DNA of 64,000 nt, taken from positions 28,978,708-29,042,707 of the forward strand of contig CM040127.1 of assembly GCA_022559845.1 (NCBI GenBank). Reading direction: 5' to 3'. The position numbers and the translations under genes are program-made. Below are positions 48,077 through 60,634 of this stretch, in pieces. Source of the DNA: Amorphophallus konjac. Lineage: Eukaryota > Streptophyta > Magnoliopsida > Alismatales > Araceae. Position 1 is the first letter of the stretch. Each line of letters begins with the position of its first letter. Under the pieces are notes generated by a model. That model saw nothing but the letters and a program-made list of their open reading frames with translations. It made no database searches and had not been told where the DNA came from.

Positions 48077-51000
48077 ATGTCGTTCCGAACGGTGCGCGCT
48101 TCCTTCTATTGCCGTGCTCCCTTCTCTGGCCGCGGTGTCGCCGGTCCCCTCTGTCCGTTTGGTGCCTGGTTGGGTTTGTGAGGATCGCCGATTGTGTTGC
48201 ATCTTTCCGTTTTGGTTTGCTGCGTGTACGTGTGCGTGCGATCCGTTTCCTCTTCTTATCTTATGTTCACCGGGTAGAGGGAGGATCTGTTGGTGATCTT
48301 TTGAGATCCGTGGTGTATTTGGCCGTGGTTTGTGTTTCGCCGTGCGTATCTACGCCGTTCAGGTGGATCGGGATGAGATGATGTTGTTTTGTAGGCCTGA
48401 CGTGCTCATCGGTTTTCTGATGAGGTCTGGTTGTGCTGTAGTGATCTTGGGGAAAACACAAAGGAGTTTGTAGGCGAGCTCAGATTTTATCAGAACTTGT
48501 TGTGTGAGAGCGGTGCAGAAGTGGATTAGTGTTGACGACGTACCTTGGTGCCATATATGGGCTGTCTAAAATTAGGGTAGGATTCAGGAGGGTTTCGATC
48601 GGTTCCGATTAGAACCTAGTGATACTTGTTCTTCGTTATATTTGCGCCATTGTTCTTTTCTCGAAGATAATTTGGGAACTTATACTCTCTGACTAGCATC
48701 TCACTTCCGAATTCGTGAGATAAAGCTGTTTAATCTTTAGAACAAGACTTGACCGGTAAAGTTCCTTACTTTCTGATTGCACGAGTGTTTGATCTGCAGT
48801 CGAATGCATCATCTGGCATGGGAGTTGCTGATCATAGCAAGAGCACTTTCCAGGAACTTAAGAGGAAAAAGGTACATCGCTATGTGATATTCAAGATCGA
48901 TGAAAAGAAAAAGGAAGTTGTAGTTGAGAAGACAGGGGGCCCTGGGGAGAGCTATGATGATTTTACAGCCGCTCTGCCCGAGAATGACTGCCGATACGCA
49001 GTCTATGACTTCGACTTTGTGACTGTGGAAAATTGCCAGAAGAGCAAGATTTTCTTTATTGCATGGTTGGTTCTTGCCTCTAGTCATGCGCTATATAACT
49101 CAATAATGGTTACCCATCTGCGGTCCATGACTAATACTGTCGTGATGCAGATTTATTATGCACACTTTTCATGCAGATACAGATTCATATGTTCACTTCC
49201 TTCTTATTTTGGTTCTATTAATCTTTATATGAAAAATTTGCTTATCCAATTAAGTTTTAAAGTTAATCTTATGGTTAAGTGTTACTTACTTTTGTCCACT
49301 TTGCATCTGTTTGATCATTCCTGTCGTGAATTTTTAATAGTTAGTTGATTCATGTTGAGCTACTCGTGGCATTCGGTGCTTATGTTGGCCATTGTATTAA
49401 TTATTTATACAAGATATTAAAGATGCGATTGACAACGCCATCAGTTCCAAGTTTATTGGGAAGTTAACAATTTGAATGTACTGTTTACCACTGTGTCTTG
49501 GTGTATGACTGCAGATGAATATTAGATGTGCCTCTACTTACGACATTTATCACATGTCTTGTACTTATGCATTGTGTTCAAGAATGTTTATTTGTCTACA
49601 GTTACATTAGTTGTATCTTCCAAAAATAAATAAATCTTATGGAGGCCCAAAGCTACAAGAAGATGTCATTTTATTAGTGTCCTTCGATTATGTATTACAT
49701 AGCTTGTTTTGTTTATTCATATATTGTCTTCCATATCCATCTCGATAAATAAGTTGTTTCGACTTAAATATTGCTCATGCAAATTATTGAGATAGATAGT
49801 TGATCATAAAGATGCATATAATTGAATAAACAAATATATTGCTTCTAATGTAATGTGTGAAAATCAAGTCAGTCAATTGTGCTATTCCAAGGAGACCTTG
49901 ATTATATTTTAAATATTAAATGTTTCTAAAGTAAGGGTATAGAATCTGTCTATAAAATAAAATATGTGCATTATAGTGGAGAGTACAGAATTTCTTTGAA
50001 AATTATTTTCCAATGGACACAATATATTTTTAATTACACTCTCAAATTTTTTTGACTTACATAAGCCCATGTATCACATTTAACATTATGTAAGTTGTTC
50101 CACATGCCACCTGTAACATGGATATTGAGGCAGGATTTTCCCCTCATGGATGTTGTGCCAGTCCATGTGCTATTGGGGAACTACCATGAGAAGCTGAACG
50201 GTGCTTCTAAGGATGCTTAGTCTTTGCTATGTGGAACTCAACTGGATTTGAATGATAAGTGAGAGTTAGATTAAAAAGATGAAAAAATATTTTAAGAATA
50301 TTTTATCTATGCATTAACAAATTCAAAATTTCTGACTAAAATTATCTTCTCATGTGAATTTTTGACATAATGTTCTATGCTTATCTGAATTGTCTTCGCA
50401 TGTTCTAGTACTCTGTTGGCTTAACATTCTTGAATTCTTATTGCACTCATCAATTTTCATATCTATAATGCTAACTCATAGGACAAGGAAAGCTTTAAGG
50501 GATGTCCCTGATTTGCTTCATTCCTACTAGCTCGGACTTAAGGATAGATACTCTTGCATCTTTTCATCTTGATCCTGTAACTCCAAAGTGTCTCATTAAT
50601 GTAACTCCAAAGTCTCTCATTAATTCTTGTATGATTCCTGCTAGTAGATTTTTACATCTTCTCAATTTGTCTTTTCCTTTCTTCAGCTAGTTGTGTTGTG
50701 GCAATTTATTACCATGGTACTTTCTACAGGTCTAATCATGTTGCTCAATTCCAGAGAGAGAAAGATGATGGAAATTCATAATATTGTTGCATACATGCGT
50801 TTAGTCAATGAACATTGGTATAACATGAAAAGTTGTCTATGCCTACAGTTGTCTTGTCAACCTTCTTTCAAGTATAACCTGCTGATGGTTTTGACTTATT
50901 CTCATTTCCATTTTATCTGTTATTCTTAGCTGTGGATTTGCCTCCCCCCCTCCCCGTCCCTGTCCCCCCCTCCCCCCTCCATCTCCCTAAGCCCCGAAAA

Positions 51001-53056
51001 AAAAGGAGGTATTTGGTTTTCACGTTTTACCTCCTTATATGTAATTTTATATAAGCAAAGATATATGTATCACATATTCCGGTGCACAAACATGTAACCA
51101 GACTAGGCCTGGGAGCATTTGATAAGTGTATGCAGTCAATCTTAATGTATTCGTGTTAAAATTTGTCACCACAGGTCCAAGATACATCTGTCTTATATGG
51201 ATACGTGTTGATGTCCTAAATTATTGTGAATAGCTAGTTGAATTTCTGATTGCTGGACATGTCATCACCAGAAGGGGCATCGTATGTTGAGATGATGTCC
51301 ACACTCTGTTTGTCTTAAGTGCAAGACATATCTATAGAAGATATTAGTTATTTAATAGGCTAATGAGATCACAGAGACTGGAAAGGGTTTACGAAATCGT
51401 AGGACAGTTTAGCTTAGATGCCAGAGAATTAGCAGAGGACAATTTTATAGCTCCACATTTCTTTAATGTGATTGTTAATGATTTTAAATGCTAGAGCCTT
51501 TCATGATGCTTTCATGGATTGCTTTGTCTCTCATGCTAGCTTCTCAACTTTTAGCAGCTGTATAGCTATGTATTTTCCAATTGTAGGAGCCCTAGGTCCA
51601 GGTTACAGACCAATGTCTTTTGTTTTTTAGCCCTCTGATTATGTGAAGAAATTGTATGAAGTTCTGTTTCATTTGGAATATTTAGCATTCTGATTATGTC
51701 ATGCCAAGTTTTGTCTCCTCCATTTGTAATGTTTGTTGGAGTACCATTCAGTCATTGTTATCAAGCCTGTACATTTTTGTAATCAAGACATTTTTGTAAT
51801 CAAGCCTACTATTGTCTACTGGGTACTCTCCTGATAAGCCTGGCACCTCTGAGGAAGGTCGGTACAACAAATGTATTAAGGGCACTTGATTGCAAAGCAA
51901 GGACATAGAGGATAGGATGAATGGTTTGTGGTAATTCTGTATTTGTTGATAACCCTTTTAAGAAAATATCCTAGGAGGAGCTTTCCATTCCAGAGGCTCT
52001 GGTTTCTGAACAGATACTGGTGTTCAACATATCCATGGTACGCTGACTCGGTGCGACTCGCATCGGCTCGGGCGTGTCTCACCGGATCTGGGAGAAATCG
52101 GTCCTGGATCTGTCTTGGATTGACCGAGTCGGGGCAGGTCATCACCGGAGCAGCCAGCCGGCGCGATCGGACCGATTTTCAGCGTGTTTGCACAGTGGAG
52201 AGGCGGATCCATTGTCGGAAAATTTTGAGGCGGCGAGTTTGGCCAGATTCGAGGCGTTTCAAGGCGGATTTGAGCTGGGTATGGGGAGCTGCTGGCAGGG
52301 GTGGGGGGCTGCCGGTGTGGGGGAGGTGGCTACCGGGGGGGAGTGGGGGAAGAAAGTGTCTGCTGAGGTGAGGGTGGGGGGAAGGACAGGGTGGACAACC
52401 GAGTTGGCCCGAGTCGCATGTGATGTGGGGGTACCATATCGGATCAGGGCAATCACGATCTGGAATGGATCACCGACTTGGCTAACCATGTAGTTCAGTC
52501 TAGGACAAAAGACTTGCTGAAGGGGGAAAAAGGCTTGTTGATTGGTATCTATTCAGAGTCGTAGGACAAAATCCAGATTACCAAAACTAGTAGTTCAGTC
52601 TTCAAGCTCTAGCATGCACAAGTATCCCCGATTGAACTCAAGGTGATCTCGAAGTCATCACCAACAATTAACCAATTTGGTGTTGGACTTGACTGTATCG
52701 AGTCCCTGTAATTTGTCATTCCAGATTCAATTATCGGTTGACCAGTGGTTGAGGTCCTTGAGCATTTAAATTTCCGTTTACATTTCGAGACAGACCAATA
52801 TATTGTGTACTTTATTTTTGTATTCTGGGCTGTTAATGCTGTATCATATTTTGACTTTTTTCCCTTTAACGTCCTCATACTGTGCTTTCTTTCCCTCGTA
52901 ATCAGGTCTCCTTCTATCTCCCGGATTCGGGCTAAGATGCTGTATGCTACGTCCAAGGACAGATTTCGGCGTGAGCTTGACGGCATCCACTATGAGATCC
53001 AGGCGACTGACCCGACAGAGATGGATCTGGACGTGCTTAGAGACCGTGCACACTGA
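48077..53056 (+). CDS. ADF: Actin-depolymerising factor (ADF/cofilin)
   Basis: Three GT-AG exons: 48077-48091, 48800-49065, 52906-53056 (TGA 53054-53056); phases join to 143 aa. The very short first exon (MSFRT) followed by [14 protein letters not shown] is the usual plant ADF gene plan. The ADF-H domain fills residues ~12-143: [59 protein letters not shown] (actin-binding helix, R100, R102, K104), [20 protein letters not shown]. ADFs sever and depolymerise actin filaments in the cytosol. They are inhibited by phosphorylation of an N-terminal Ser (here S9 or S10 in ASSGMGV), by PIP2 and by pH. The N-terminus and [11 protein letters not shown] tail resemble the ADF6 subclass; that is inference. 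Intron 2 is 3.84 kb and contains a hAT MITE. AATAAA at 53180-53185 is a candidate polyadenylation signal. Confidence 0.95.
50941..51005 (+). repeat. Pyrimidine-rich tract in ADF intron 2
   Basis: CCTCCCCCCCTCCCCGTCCC-type low-complexity stretch, followed by a short A-run. Confidence 0.6.
52034..52490 (+). mobile_element. hAT-type MITE, CATGGTTTGCCGACTCGG family, copy 5, in ADF intron 2
   Basis: Ends CATGGTACGCTGACTCGGTG and ...CACCGACTTGGCTAACCATG form an inverted pair. It is near-colinear with the copy at 33,011, but carries an extra G-rich block (about 52282-52405, GGGGTGGGGGG-like) before GTTGGCCCGAGTCGCATG. No target duplication is evident. It sits about 415 bp before the last ADF exon, in sense orientation. 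Confidence 0.7.
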
Positions 53057-53179
53057 CGTGCTTCTAGTCCCCCAGGACATTTGCTGATGTGGGGAGTGGG
53101 CAATCCCGCCACCCGGATTGTGTACCCAAACCTTGAGCAGCATTTGTTTCTGGGAAAAACAACCTGCGCGGCCCATTGG

Positions 53180-53185
53180 AATAAA
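53180..53185 (+). terminator. Candidate polyadenylation signal of the ADF gene
   Basis: AATAAA 124 bases after the stop codon, a usual distance for a plant 3' UTR. Confidence 0.45.
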
Positions 53186-53703
53186 CTGTTACTTGCCCTT
53201 TGGAAGGCTGATGGGGGAGTTCCTGTCTAGATGATGAATAATCGCGTGTGACAGTAGCAGGGACTCCTTTCATGACGCTTGCGAAGGGGGACATGGGCTA
53301 GGTTATGATTTGTGGTGTTGAATACCCCGGTTACTACTGTGCCTATCCTATCGAAGACTTGATCGTACTCTATGAGATAGTTAATTATATACCAATGATA
53401 TCCGTAGTTGTGTGTGTGTGTGTGCGCTTTATGAGCTTTTCGCTGCTTGATTCTTTTGCTGACAAGCTATTCCCTCTGGAGCCGCTCAAGACTTGTAGGG
53501 GGGCGTTCATCACGTTGTTCCCGTTGTCTACATACATCAAATCCCTACTTGCAATTTGGCACGTTACCGATTTTAATTTCCTGTCTGGATATCCAGTGTG
53601 GAGACCCGGGATAAAAAAGGTCTCGATGTGGCACTCACTCCACACGCCGCATTCAAATTCGTTATTTACTAAAGTAATGATTTGTGCAACATCCACACCG
53701 GGG

Positions 53704-53966
53704 TGTTGCACGTCATTTTTAATTTTTTTGAGTGATCTTTACGTTAAGTTAATTTGGTTTGTCGGTCACCTCATCAGACGATGAGGTGTGATGATCACAT
53801 AAAAATAAAATTTTAATCTTATAAATAGTAAAAATGATGTCTTATTTTCACTATTTGTAAGAGTGTAATTTTTTTTTCGGTTTTCATGTCCACGTTATTT
53901 GACGATGTAGTTATCGTATCGAATTATCTTGACGTGAAAATTATTCAAAGAATAGTGTTGCATGTG
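53704..53966. mobile_element. Diverged member of the TGTTGCACA MITE family
   Basis: Starts TGTTGCACGTCATTTTTAAT and has GATTAT/ATAATC-like and GACGTGAAAATTATTC words reminiscent of the copies at 25,929 and 27,611. The right end (GTGTTGCATGTGAAACAC) is not a clean inverted match. Low confidence. Confidence 0.3.
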
Positions 53967-53979
53967 AAACACCTTTGTC

Positions 53980-54583
53980 AATGTTATCATAATCGAATCG
54001 GTGTTTAAATCAGATAATGAGTTGATTCGGTTCGAATCGGTTGAGCTGTTCAATCGAATCGATTTGAATCGTGATGTCACTATAATATTGATAAATAATT
54101 TGACTCGATTCTGTAATCTAAGATAATAAGAAATAAGATATAATAATCAAAATAAATAAATATACATGTATATGCCGATTATGTAACTACAAATTATACA
54201 AATAAAAAAATAACAATAATATAGTTACATAAATTTACTTTAAAATTTTATAATATTTCAGTGGTGTTCACTCTTCACAATTGACATTTATACTCCTTTA
54301 AACATTTAAATTTATAATATATCTAAAATAAAATGATAAATAACAACAAATCAATAATAATAAGATATTTTTATTCACGTGTACATATCATTTTAAATAT
54401 TTTTATATTTTTTTTTTGAAGGGTGAATTAGGTCGAACCGGTTCGGACCGGTTCACCGGTCAAACTGCAGTTCGTCCGGTTCGTTAACATTAGATCGGAT
54501 CGGGCCCAATCTGACCAATTCTTAGACCGGTTCACGGTCGAACCGGTTCGACCAACCGATCCAATCCGATTCTGATAACACTG
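53980..54583. mobile_element. hAT-type MITE, CAATGTTATCA family, 604 bp, perfect 8-bp target duplication
   Basis: Ends CAATGTTATCATAATCGAAT and ...ATTCTGATAACACTG, inverted over ~20 bp. ACCTTTGT flanks both sides exactly (53972-53979 and 54584-54591). The interior is rich in ATTCGGTTCGAATCGGTTGA and GGTTCGGACCGGTTC words; no coding frame. A longer relative begins at 21,695. Confidence 0.8.
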
Positions 54584-54591
54584 ACCTTTGT

Positions 54592-56404
54592 ACGTAATTA
54601 ATGAGAGTGTTACTGTATTTATTATTGTGGAGGTGAAAATTCACAGGTTCTCTGAACCATTTGATATTTCAAAGATTTTGTTAATGTGAATGGATCACGT
54701 CTCAATCCAATAAAGGATGGTTGAAGGATTTATTAAAAATAGAGAAAGTCGAAGATAAAATTAAATAAGACTTTGGGGATGTGGATATTGATGACCTTTT
54801 TTTTATTCATGAAATGAAAGGTACATAATCTTGATGGTCAGTATATAGACTATGAGAAAAAAATGTGAGGGTTCGCTTTCGAAATCAGAGAGAAAAGAGG
54901 AATCCACGACCAAGACGTAAGATGTCGTGCAGATTTCATATAAAAATAGTCCAAATCCAAGTGACATGACGGCTTGGAATTGGTGATGCTAATCTTGCGT
55001 CGGGTTACGCACCTCTTCACCTAAGTTTACCTATAGGGGAGGTCATTGTTTAGCCATGGCGGAGGGAACATAAGGTAGAGTAAACCCTTGAGTTTGATTG
55101 AAGCTTGAGTAGAAACTTTTGTGAAGGCATGTCGGTTGTTGTGTAGGCAGATATGGTCAAAGTGTATTTCTTTAGGAGTCTAGTGAAACGGATTAGCTAT
55201 CATGATCTTTCCTTAATGTCGTGGAGGTGAGCTTCCATGATATTGGGATACATAGTGGCTAGATGGTGTGCAATTCCCCCTAGAAGAAAGATGCACTCTG
55301 CAGGAGTCGGTTCCCCGACTATGTTGAAGGCATCAATCACTTGCTCCTAATGACATGGATATGAGACAGGAGGAGGGCTGCCTTTTATTGTCCTTGGAGA
55401 AAGCTTCCTTATCACTAGGCTAAGGAGTTCAAGATTTCCATGTGCTCCAAGTCTTATTAGAGATAGGCCTGGAGAGAGACGGGACGATAGGGGAGAATAA
55501 GGTGGGATGCAAAAATAGGACCTACTTCGTGAACATGTTGTTACAATTCTACTGTTCTCGATTAAGTGCGATGCTCCCATGCTTGCACCGCGGATGGAGG
55601 GTAGAGGTGAGCTTTCTCTGACAGTTCAAGCGATTGAAGCAATGATCGGAGGCAGAGATGCTTCAAATTCTAGCTTCAGTTGATGAGGTTGTGAGAAGAT
55701 CTCATCGAGCTTCTCCCATCGAACCACCGGAGATGACTGTTGACTTGAGAAGATCACATCGAGCTCCTTTCCTACAAGTGAGGTTCTTACCGAGGTGGAT
55801 GTTCCTCGGGAGAATCATCCGACGCTCAACTCAACCAACGCTGTATATATAAGAAGAGGATAGATTCTCTGGAAAGGGAAGCTAGGTGTGTCTATCGTAG
55901 TGATGAAATGCAAGCAGGTGGGGAATAAGGGGATTGCCCTCGAAGTGGCATGGGTTGCAAGAAGATTCATGAGGAAGAAGGAGAAATAGAAACTAGGATC
56001 ACCCTTATGTTTCCTTACCTTCTTGAACTCTATATGGAAATTCTAAGATAGTTCTCCTTACCCTCCTTTTCCCTCGTATTTGTTGATCGTTTAGATTTCC
56101 TTATATAGGCCTTCTTTGTGGTGATGGTAGCAGATCCGAAATCTTCTAGAGGTTTATGTTTTGATAAGACTACATGTTTTGCGACATCGTAAAGGTGTAA
56201 ATATATGCTAGAACTGATACTTTGACTCCTTGAAAATTGATGACTCTTCCCCCACCCGCCTGGTGGCACCTCTCTTGAGATTGTGGTGTTTATCTGGAGG
56301 TGATGAAACTTGACGGAATGCTCCAAGGGCAAGCCTCTAGTTGTTCTACACATAAATTATTTTCTTCTTCCGAGATATGATATTTCCAATGTCGATTTTT
56401 ATCG
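54592..56404. other. Intergenic, no gene recognised
   Basis: Sequence of mixed composition. Two AGAAGATC(T/A)CATCGAGC words at about 55695 and 55750 mark a short local duplication. Frames of 64-107 aa show no known domain. It could be worn transposon DNA, but I find no diagnostic motif. Confidence 0.4.
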
Positions 56405-56725
56405 ACTTGAAACTCTTCCACCGGCAAGCAAGTCAAGACTCTTAGGATCGAGATAAGGCTCTTTCACCGGTGAACGGGTTGAGACCCTTATGATTGAGTT
56501 AAGACTCTTTTGCCGGTGAGCGGAGTGAGACCCTTAGGATCGAGTTGACTCTTCCACCGGTCAGCGAGTTGAGACCCTTAGGATCGAGCTGAGGCTCTTT
56601 CACCAGTGAGCAGACTAAGGTCCTTAGGGTCGAGCTAAGGCTATTTCACTGGTGAGCAGACTAAAGCCCTTAGGATCGAGTTAAGGCTCTTTTATAGGTG
56701 AGCAGGTTGATGCCTTTAGTGGGGG
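56405..56725. repeat. 46-bp tandem repeat, about seven units
   Basis: The word CACCGGTGAGC (with variants) recurs at 56421, 56467, 56513, 56557, 56603, 56649 and about 56695, a 46-bp period with one 44-bp step. Each unit reads roughly GAGTTAAGGCTCTTTCACCG then GTGAGCNGNNTGAGACCCTTAGGATC. It is not in a recognised coding frame. Confidence 0.85.
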
Positions 56726-58840
56726 TTTGAGTTAATACTCTTCCTTTAAAAATGATGTTGGAAGCTGAGTTAATACTCTGAGCCATCTACTTGGGATCGA
56801 GTTAGCTCTCTGTGCCTCCTCAGTGAACTCGAGTTTGGGTTATTGTTCTATTCTCTCGAGTTAAATCTTATGTTCCACGTCGTTTGCCCAGTGACGTTCC
56901 TCCCGACTCGACACCTAATAGGGGATCTACCTTTTTTTTTTCAACCTGACACCCTGCGAAGGGGCCATCTCGACATATGTTCTTGCAGTATTTTGACAAC
57001 GTTTAATGGGCCTTTGGTGCTCTTGAAAGAACTAGGTGACCTTATCGGGCCTTCTCTACCCTGAGGAGCCTGTATTATGCCTATAGATTGGGTATCACCG
57101 TTGGGCTGCATTGAGAGTGATAAAAATCCCTCGAGGCCTCTACAACTACGATACAAATGTATCTATGTTCTGTGTGTGTGTGTGTGTGTGTCAATAGAGT
57201 GTGTTCATTCTCACTGAGTTCAGAATGAAATTAAACGGAGAAACATACTGACATTAAAAGTACATCAACATGTCTCCTAGCGAATTCATGGATCCATATA
57301 AAATCCACTTGAGCGTTGAACCCTATCAAGAATTAATGTTGTCACCGACAGTACTCTCAATCTGGTAAAAGGATCCGTGGGTCGGTTGGCGGACGGAGTG
57401 AGAGTAGATGATTATGGAGTCTCTTGGATCTTCGATTCCAAGGCTGCGAGGATTCTCGATGAAAATCAAACGGCACGTGGAAAAGTTAGAGATGATCGGT
57501 CATCAAATAAGGTAGGATAAATTAAAATCTCGGGGGCGTTTTGCTAACCCAGTGCGATTAACATAATCGACTCCGATTAACGACGATGTCTACGAGGAGA
57601 GCGGTGAAGTTCACGCTGTTCTCCCTCGTCGACTCCCCCACCCTAACTGATTATCAAACAAGCTCTCGTTGAACACAAAAAATGCATGGTATATTTGCGC
57701 TGATAAATATATCAGACGGGCTATCATATATGTGTAGTCAGCATCGATAATCGATAGTGTGTACAATAAATAAGTTCATTTAATATTGTATATATATGAG
57801 ATAATAAAGATTATTTCATGTGTAAGTGTATGGTCATCCTAAAATTTTATGTTTGGTATCAAGAAATGGGGTTAATATAATCAGAGTGCATAAAATTTTA
57901 TCTGATATCACCACTATCATTGGGTAAGGTTATGGTATTAAGTACACATAATTCTTGTTAGGACCCACATTTGGACGACGGGATCCAACTCGAGTGGGAT
58001 TGAGGTCCAGGGAACCGACGGTGCTGATGCTCCCTAGTTGACGACCACTGCCGTTAGATTACTGAGATCCTGACGCCCCGTTGCCCCGCTGAAAACCTCA
58101 GCCTCACTTTGGTGACAAGGTGTTAGTTTAAAAGTGAAATAATTCAATTCAACTCGCTTAAGTTAGTTCAAAGTTAATTTAATTTTAATTTCATAAAATG
58201 AGAGTTAACTCGAAAATAAAGAGATACGTTAACTTATTTTTAATCTAACGTGATTTTATAAGTATTGAGTTAACTCATTGACATTGAAAGTCCAAATATC
58301 GTATTTATCTCTTTTTTAAAATTTTTATTTATTGACATATGTTCAATCTAAAAATTTTATTTTCCTTTAATTTTGTAGATATTTTTAATATATTGTATAA
58401 AATAATTATATTTTCAATATATTTTTAATTAAAAATAGCATTAATACGACTAATTAAAATTTTAAAAATATCATTAATTATGATTTATATTACTATTCAT
58501 CATAATATTGTTTAATTTAAATTACTTTTTAAATATTTTTAAACTATTCTATATATAAATATATCATAAAAATATTTTTGATAAATAATATCATTAATAT
58601 CACTAATTAAAAATTAAGAGCCATTAATATTTTAATAATTAACTTGCAAACTTATGCCGATGGATTAATAATAACCCACCTAGAGAGGTGAGTTACTAAA
58701 CTCAGATTATCTCCCGGTTAACTACTTTTTTTAACTTAGTTAGTTAAGATTGCTTATCCAATCACACTTCAGGTTAACTTTGGGTTACAGTCGAGCTAAT
58801 CTAGGGCTAACTCGATATCAAAGAAAGGGCTCGGAGGAAC
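56726..58840. other. Intergenic, no gene seen
   Basis: Contains a (GT)n at 57171-57191 and an AT-rich stretch (58150-58680) flanked by GTTAACTCG / CGAGCTAATC-like words in both orientations, which may be another worn MITE. Frames are short and unassigned. Confidence 0.45.
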
Positions 58841-58849
58841 ACTCAAAGC

Positions 58850-59115
58850 TAGTTGCACCAATCTTTTCTTTTTTGAAAATTTTTTAGTGGAACTCACTCT
58901 AAATTATCTTGGCGAGAGTGTCACGTCATTATCTAACATTACGTGTATCTCAAATAGAAAATAAAAAAGTATATAATTTTTAAATATATATTATTTATTT
59001 TTTTACTTGAGGTATAAGTCATGTCGAATGGTGGCGTGATACTCACGTCAAGATAAATTGGTATAGGTCACATAAAAAAAATTTAAAAAACAAGTGGCAA
59101 CGCCCGCGATGCACA
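58850..59115. mobile_element. Possible diverged member of the TGTTGCACA MITE family
   Basis: AGTTGCACCAATC at the left and an AT-rich foldback body with AATTATCTTGGCGAGAGTG / CACGTCAAGATAAATT arms. The right end is near GATGCACAAAGTG. Similar to the copies at 25,929 and 27,611 but clearly diverged. Confidence 0.4.
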
Positions 59116-60634
59116 AAGTGTTTCTCAAACCCTTGACTTGCTCGTCCGCGAGCCTTCTCCCTACGAAGACTAGCGTGCCTCGTGCATCCTCACTGCGATC
59201 AACATCGATGGCATTGATGATCGACGACTGCGACATCAACATCTTTAGGTGAGGGTGATAAATAGTAGTGATGTCTTCACAAGGCGGCCACCTTCGCTCC
59301 TACACGACTCCAGTTGTAACCCGTACTTACGGATGATCTTACTTTAGGGAGCAGTGATGGTCTACTTATCAGTGATACGGAGCGAGACTCGTGACGAACG
59401 TAGAGAGAGACTTGTGATGCCGAATAATAAATTCGATTGACATGTCGTATGTATGCCGGCGATATTTATACGAACATTCGGAGTTTGATCACATTTTTTT
59501 ATTTTTATTATATATTTTTATTATAATTGAGTCTATTTTTAGAATTAAAAATTAAAAAATTCGTCTTATTTTAAATTTCTATAAAGACAAATGGGTCTCT
59601 CGTATCTGGACCTCTTCTACCGTCATTTTAGTGTTGATGTAATTTGAAGTTTATTCAGTGTCGATTTTGTCCCTCCCTCCGACTTCTTCTACCGACTTCT
59701 TCTCCCTCCCTCCGACTTCTTCTCCCCACGCGAACAGGAGCCCCAAACCCCCTTCTGCTGCTGACTCCTCCACAACCTTCTTCCCCACTAAAACCCTAGC
59801 CGCGATCTCAACCGGCCTCACCCGCCACCGCCGCCTGCTCGCCGCCGGACCGCCGCTCCCACCCTCCTTTCCCACTGCAGCAGCCTCCCCTCCGCTTCAG
59901 CGCGTGAACAGGACCGCGGCCGCCGCGACTCCCCAGAGCCGCCATCGCCTCCCGCCTTCCGCCTGCCCTCCACCGCAAACGACGACAACAGCAGCCCTGT
60001 CGCCGCCACCGCGGGCTACCTCTGCACCGCCTCCAACGTGCCGCCGGGATCCCTGCCACACCGCCAGAAAACATACCCCCCTTCCCGGCCGCCTCTCACG
60101 ACGTCCGGCCCTCGCGCCCGCCCTCCTGGCCGCTCGCAGCGCCCAGCCGTGCCAGCACCACGCCGTTGCCTTCCTTCGCTCCTCCCCTCCTCCGCCGATC
60201 AGACAGGAGCTGCAACAGAAGACGAGGCTGGCTTGCCCCCCCGTGGCCCATTAGCGGCCCAGCAGCGCTCATTCGGCCCATCAAGATTCCGACGGCCCAC
60301 CTCATCACCGTGGAAGAGCTTCCCGTGAACAGTAGATCAGCTGGAGTGAACAGTCCCCGTGCAGTCCATTTAGCTAGCTGGATGTCGTTGCCTATGGTGC
60401 TCCTTGCCGGAAGCGAAGACGCCGCTGTCCCGCATTAGTCGGCAACTTCCTCTCGTTCCAGGTGTGTCGCAGATGGATTCACCGTGGCTGTCTGCTTTTG
60501 CTGATCAAAGCATGAGATGCGGACCGGTGATTGCGTGTTATGTTGTGTTTTTTACAGCGTACTTTGATCTTCTGCACTGGTGCTTTGGGTGACTTTCCCG
60601 TGAGAGGCCGATTCATAGATAGATAGAGACGCAG
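59116..60634 (+). promoter_or_regulatory. GC-rich region upstream of the MTR3 gene (promoter/leader, perhaps with transposon sequence)
   Basis: AT-rich to about 59640, then a strongly GC-rich block to about 60310 (CGCCGCCTGC, CCGCCGCGAC) followed by GTGAACAGTAGATCAG and AGTGAACAGTCCCCGTG, wording often met in plant retrotransposon leaders. A 198-aa frame (59658-60254) is Pro/Ala/Arg low complexity and overlaps frames on the other strand, so I do not call it. The MTR3 transcript start is not placed. Confidence 0.4.

Noticed and set aside
48077..48181. Reading through the first ADF intron from the ATG
   Set aside because: The ACG|GTGCGC donor and GCAG|TCGAAT acceptor restore the known short first exon of plant ADF genes; read-through gives no ADF sequence.
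54021..54070. tRNA-like GGTTCGAATCGG T-loop words
   Set aside because: Part of the palindromic MITE interior; no acceptor stem, anticodon or A box fits.
59658..60254. 198-aa plus-strand open frame upstream of MTR3
   Set aside because: Pro/Ala/Arg/Ser low complexity in a GC-rich block with equally long frames on the other strand. No domain and no splice link to MTR3 could be seen.
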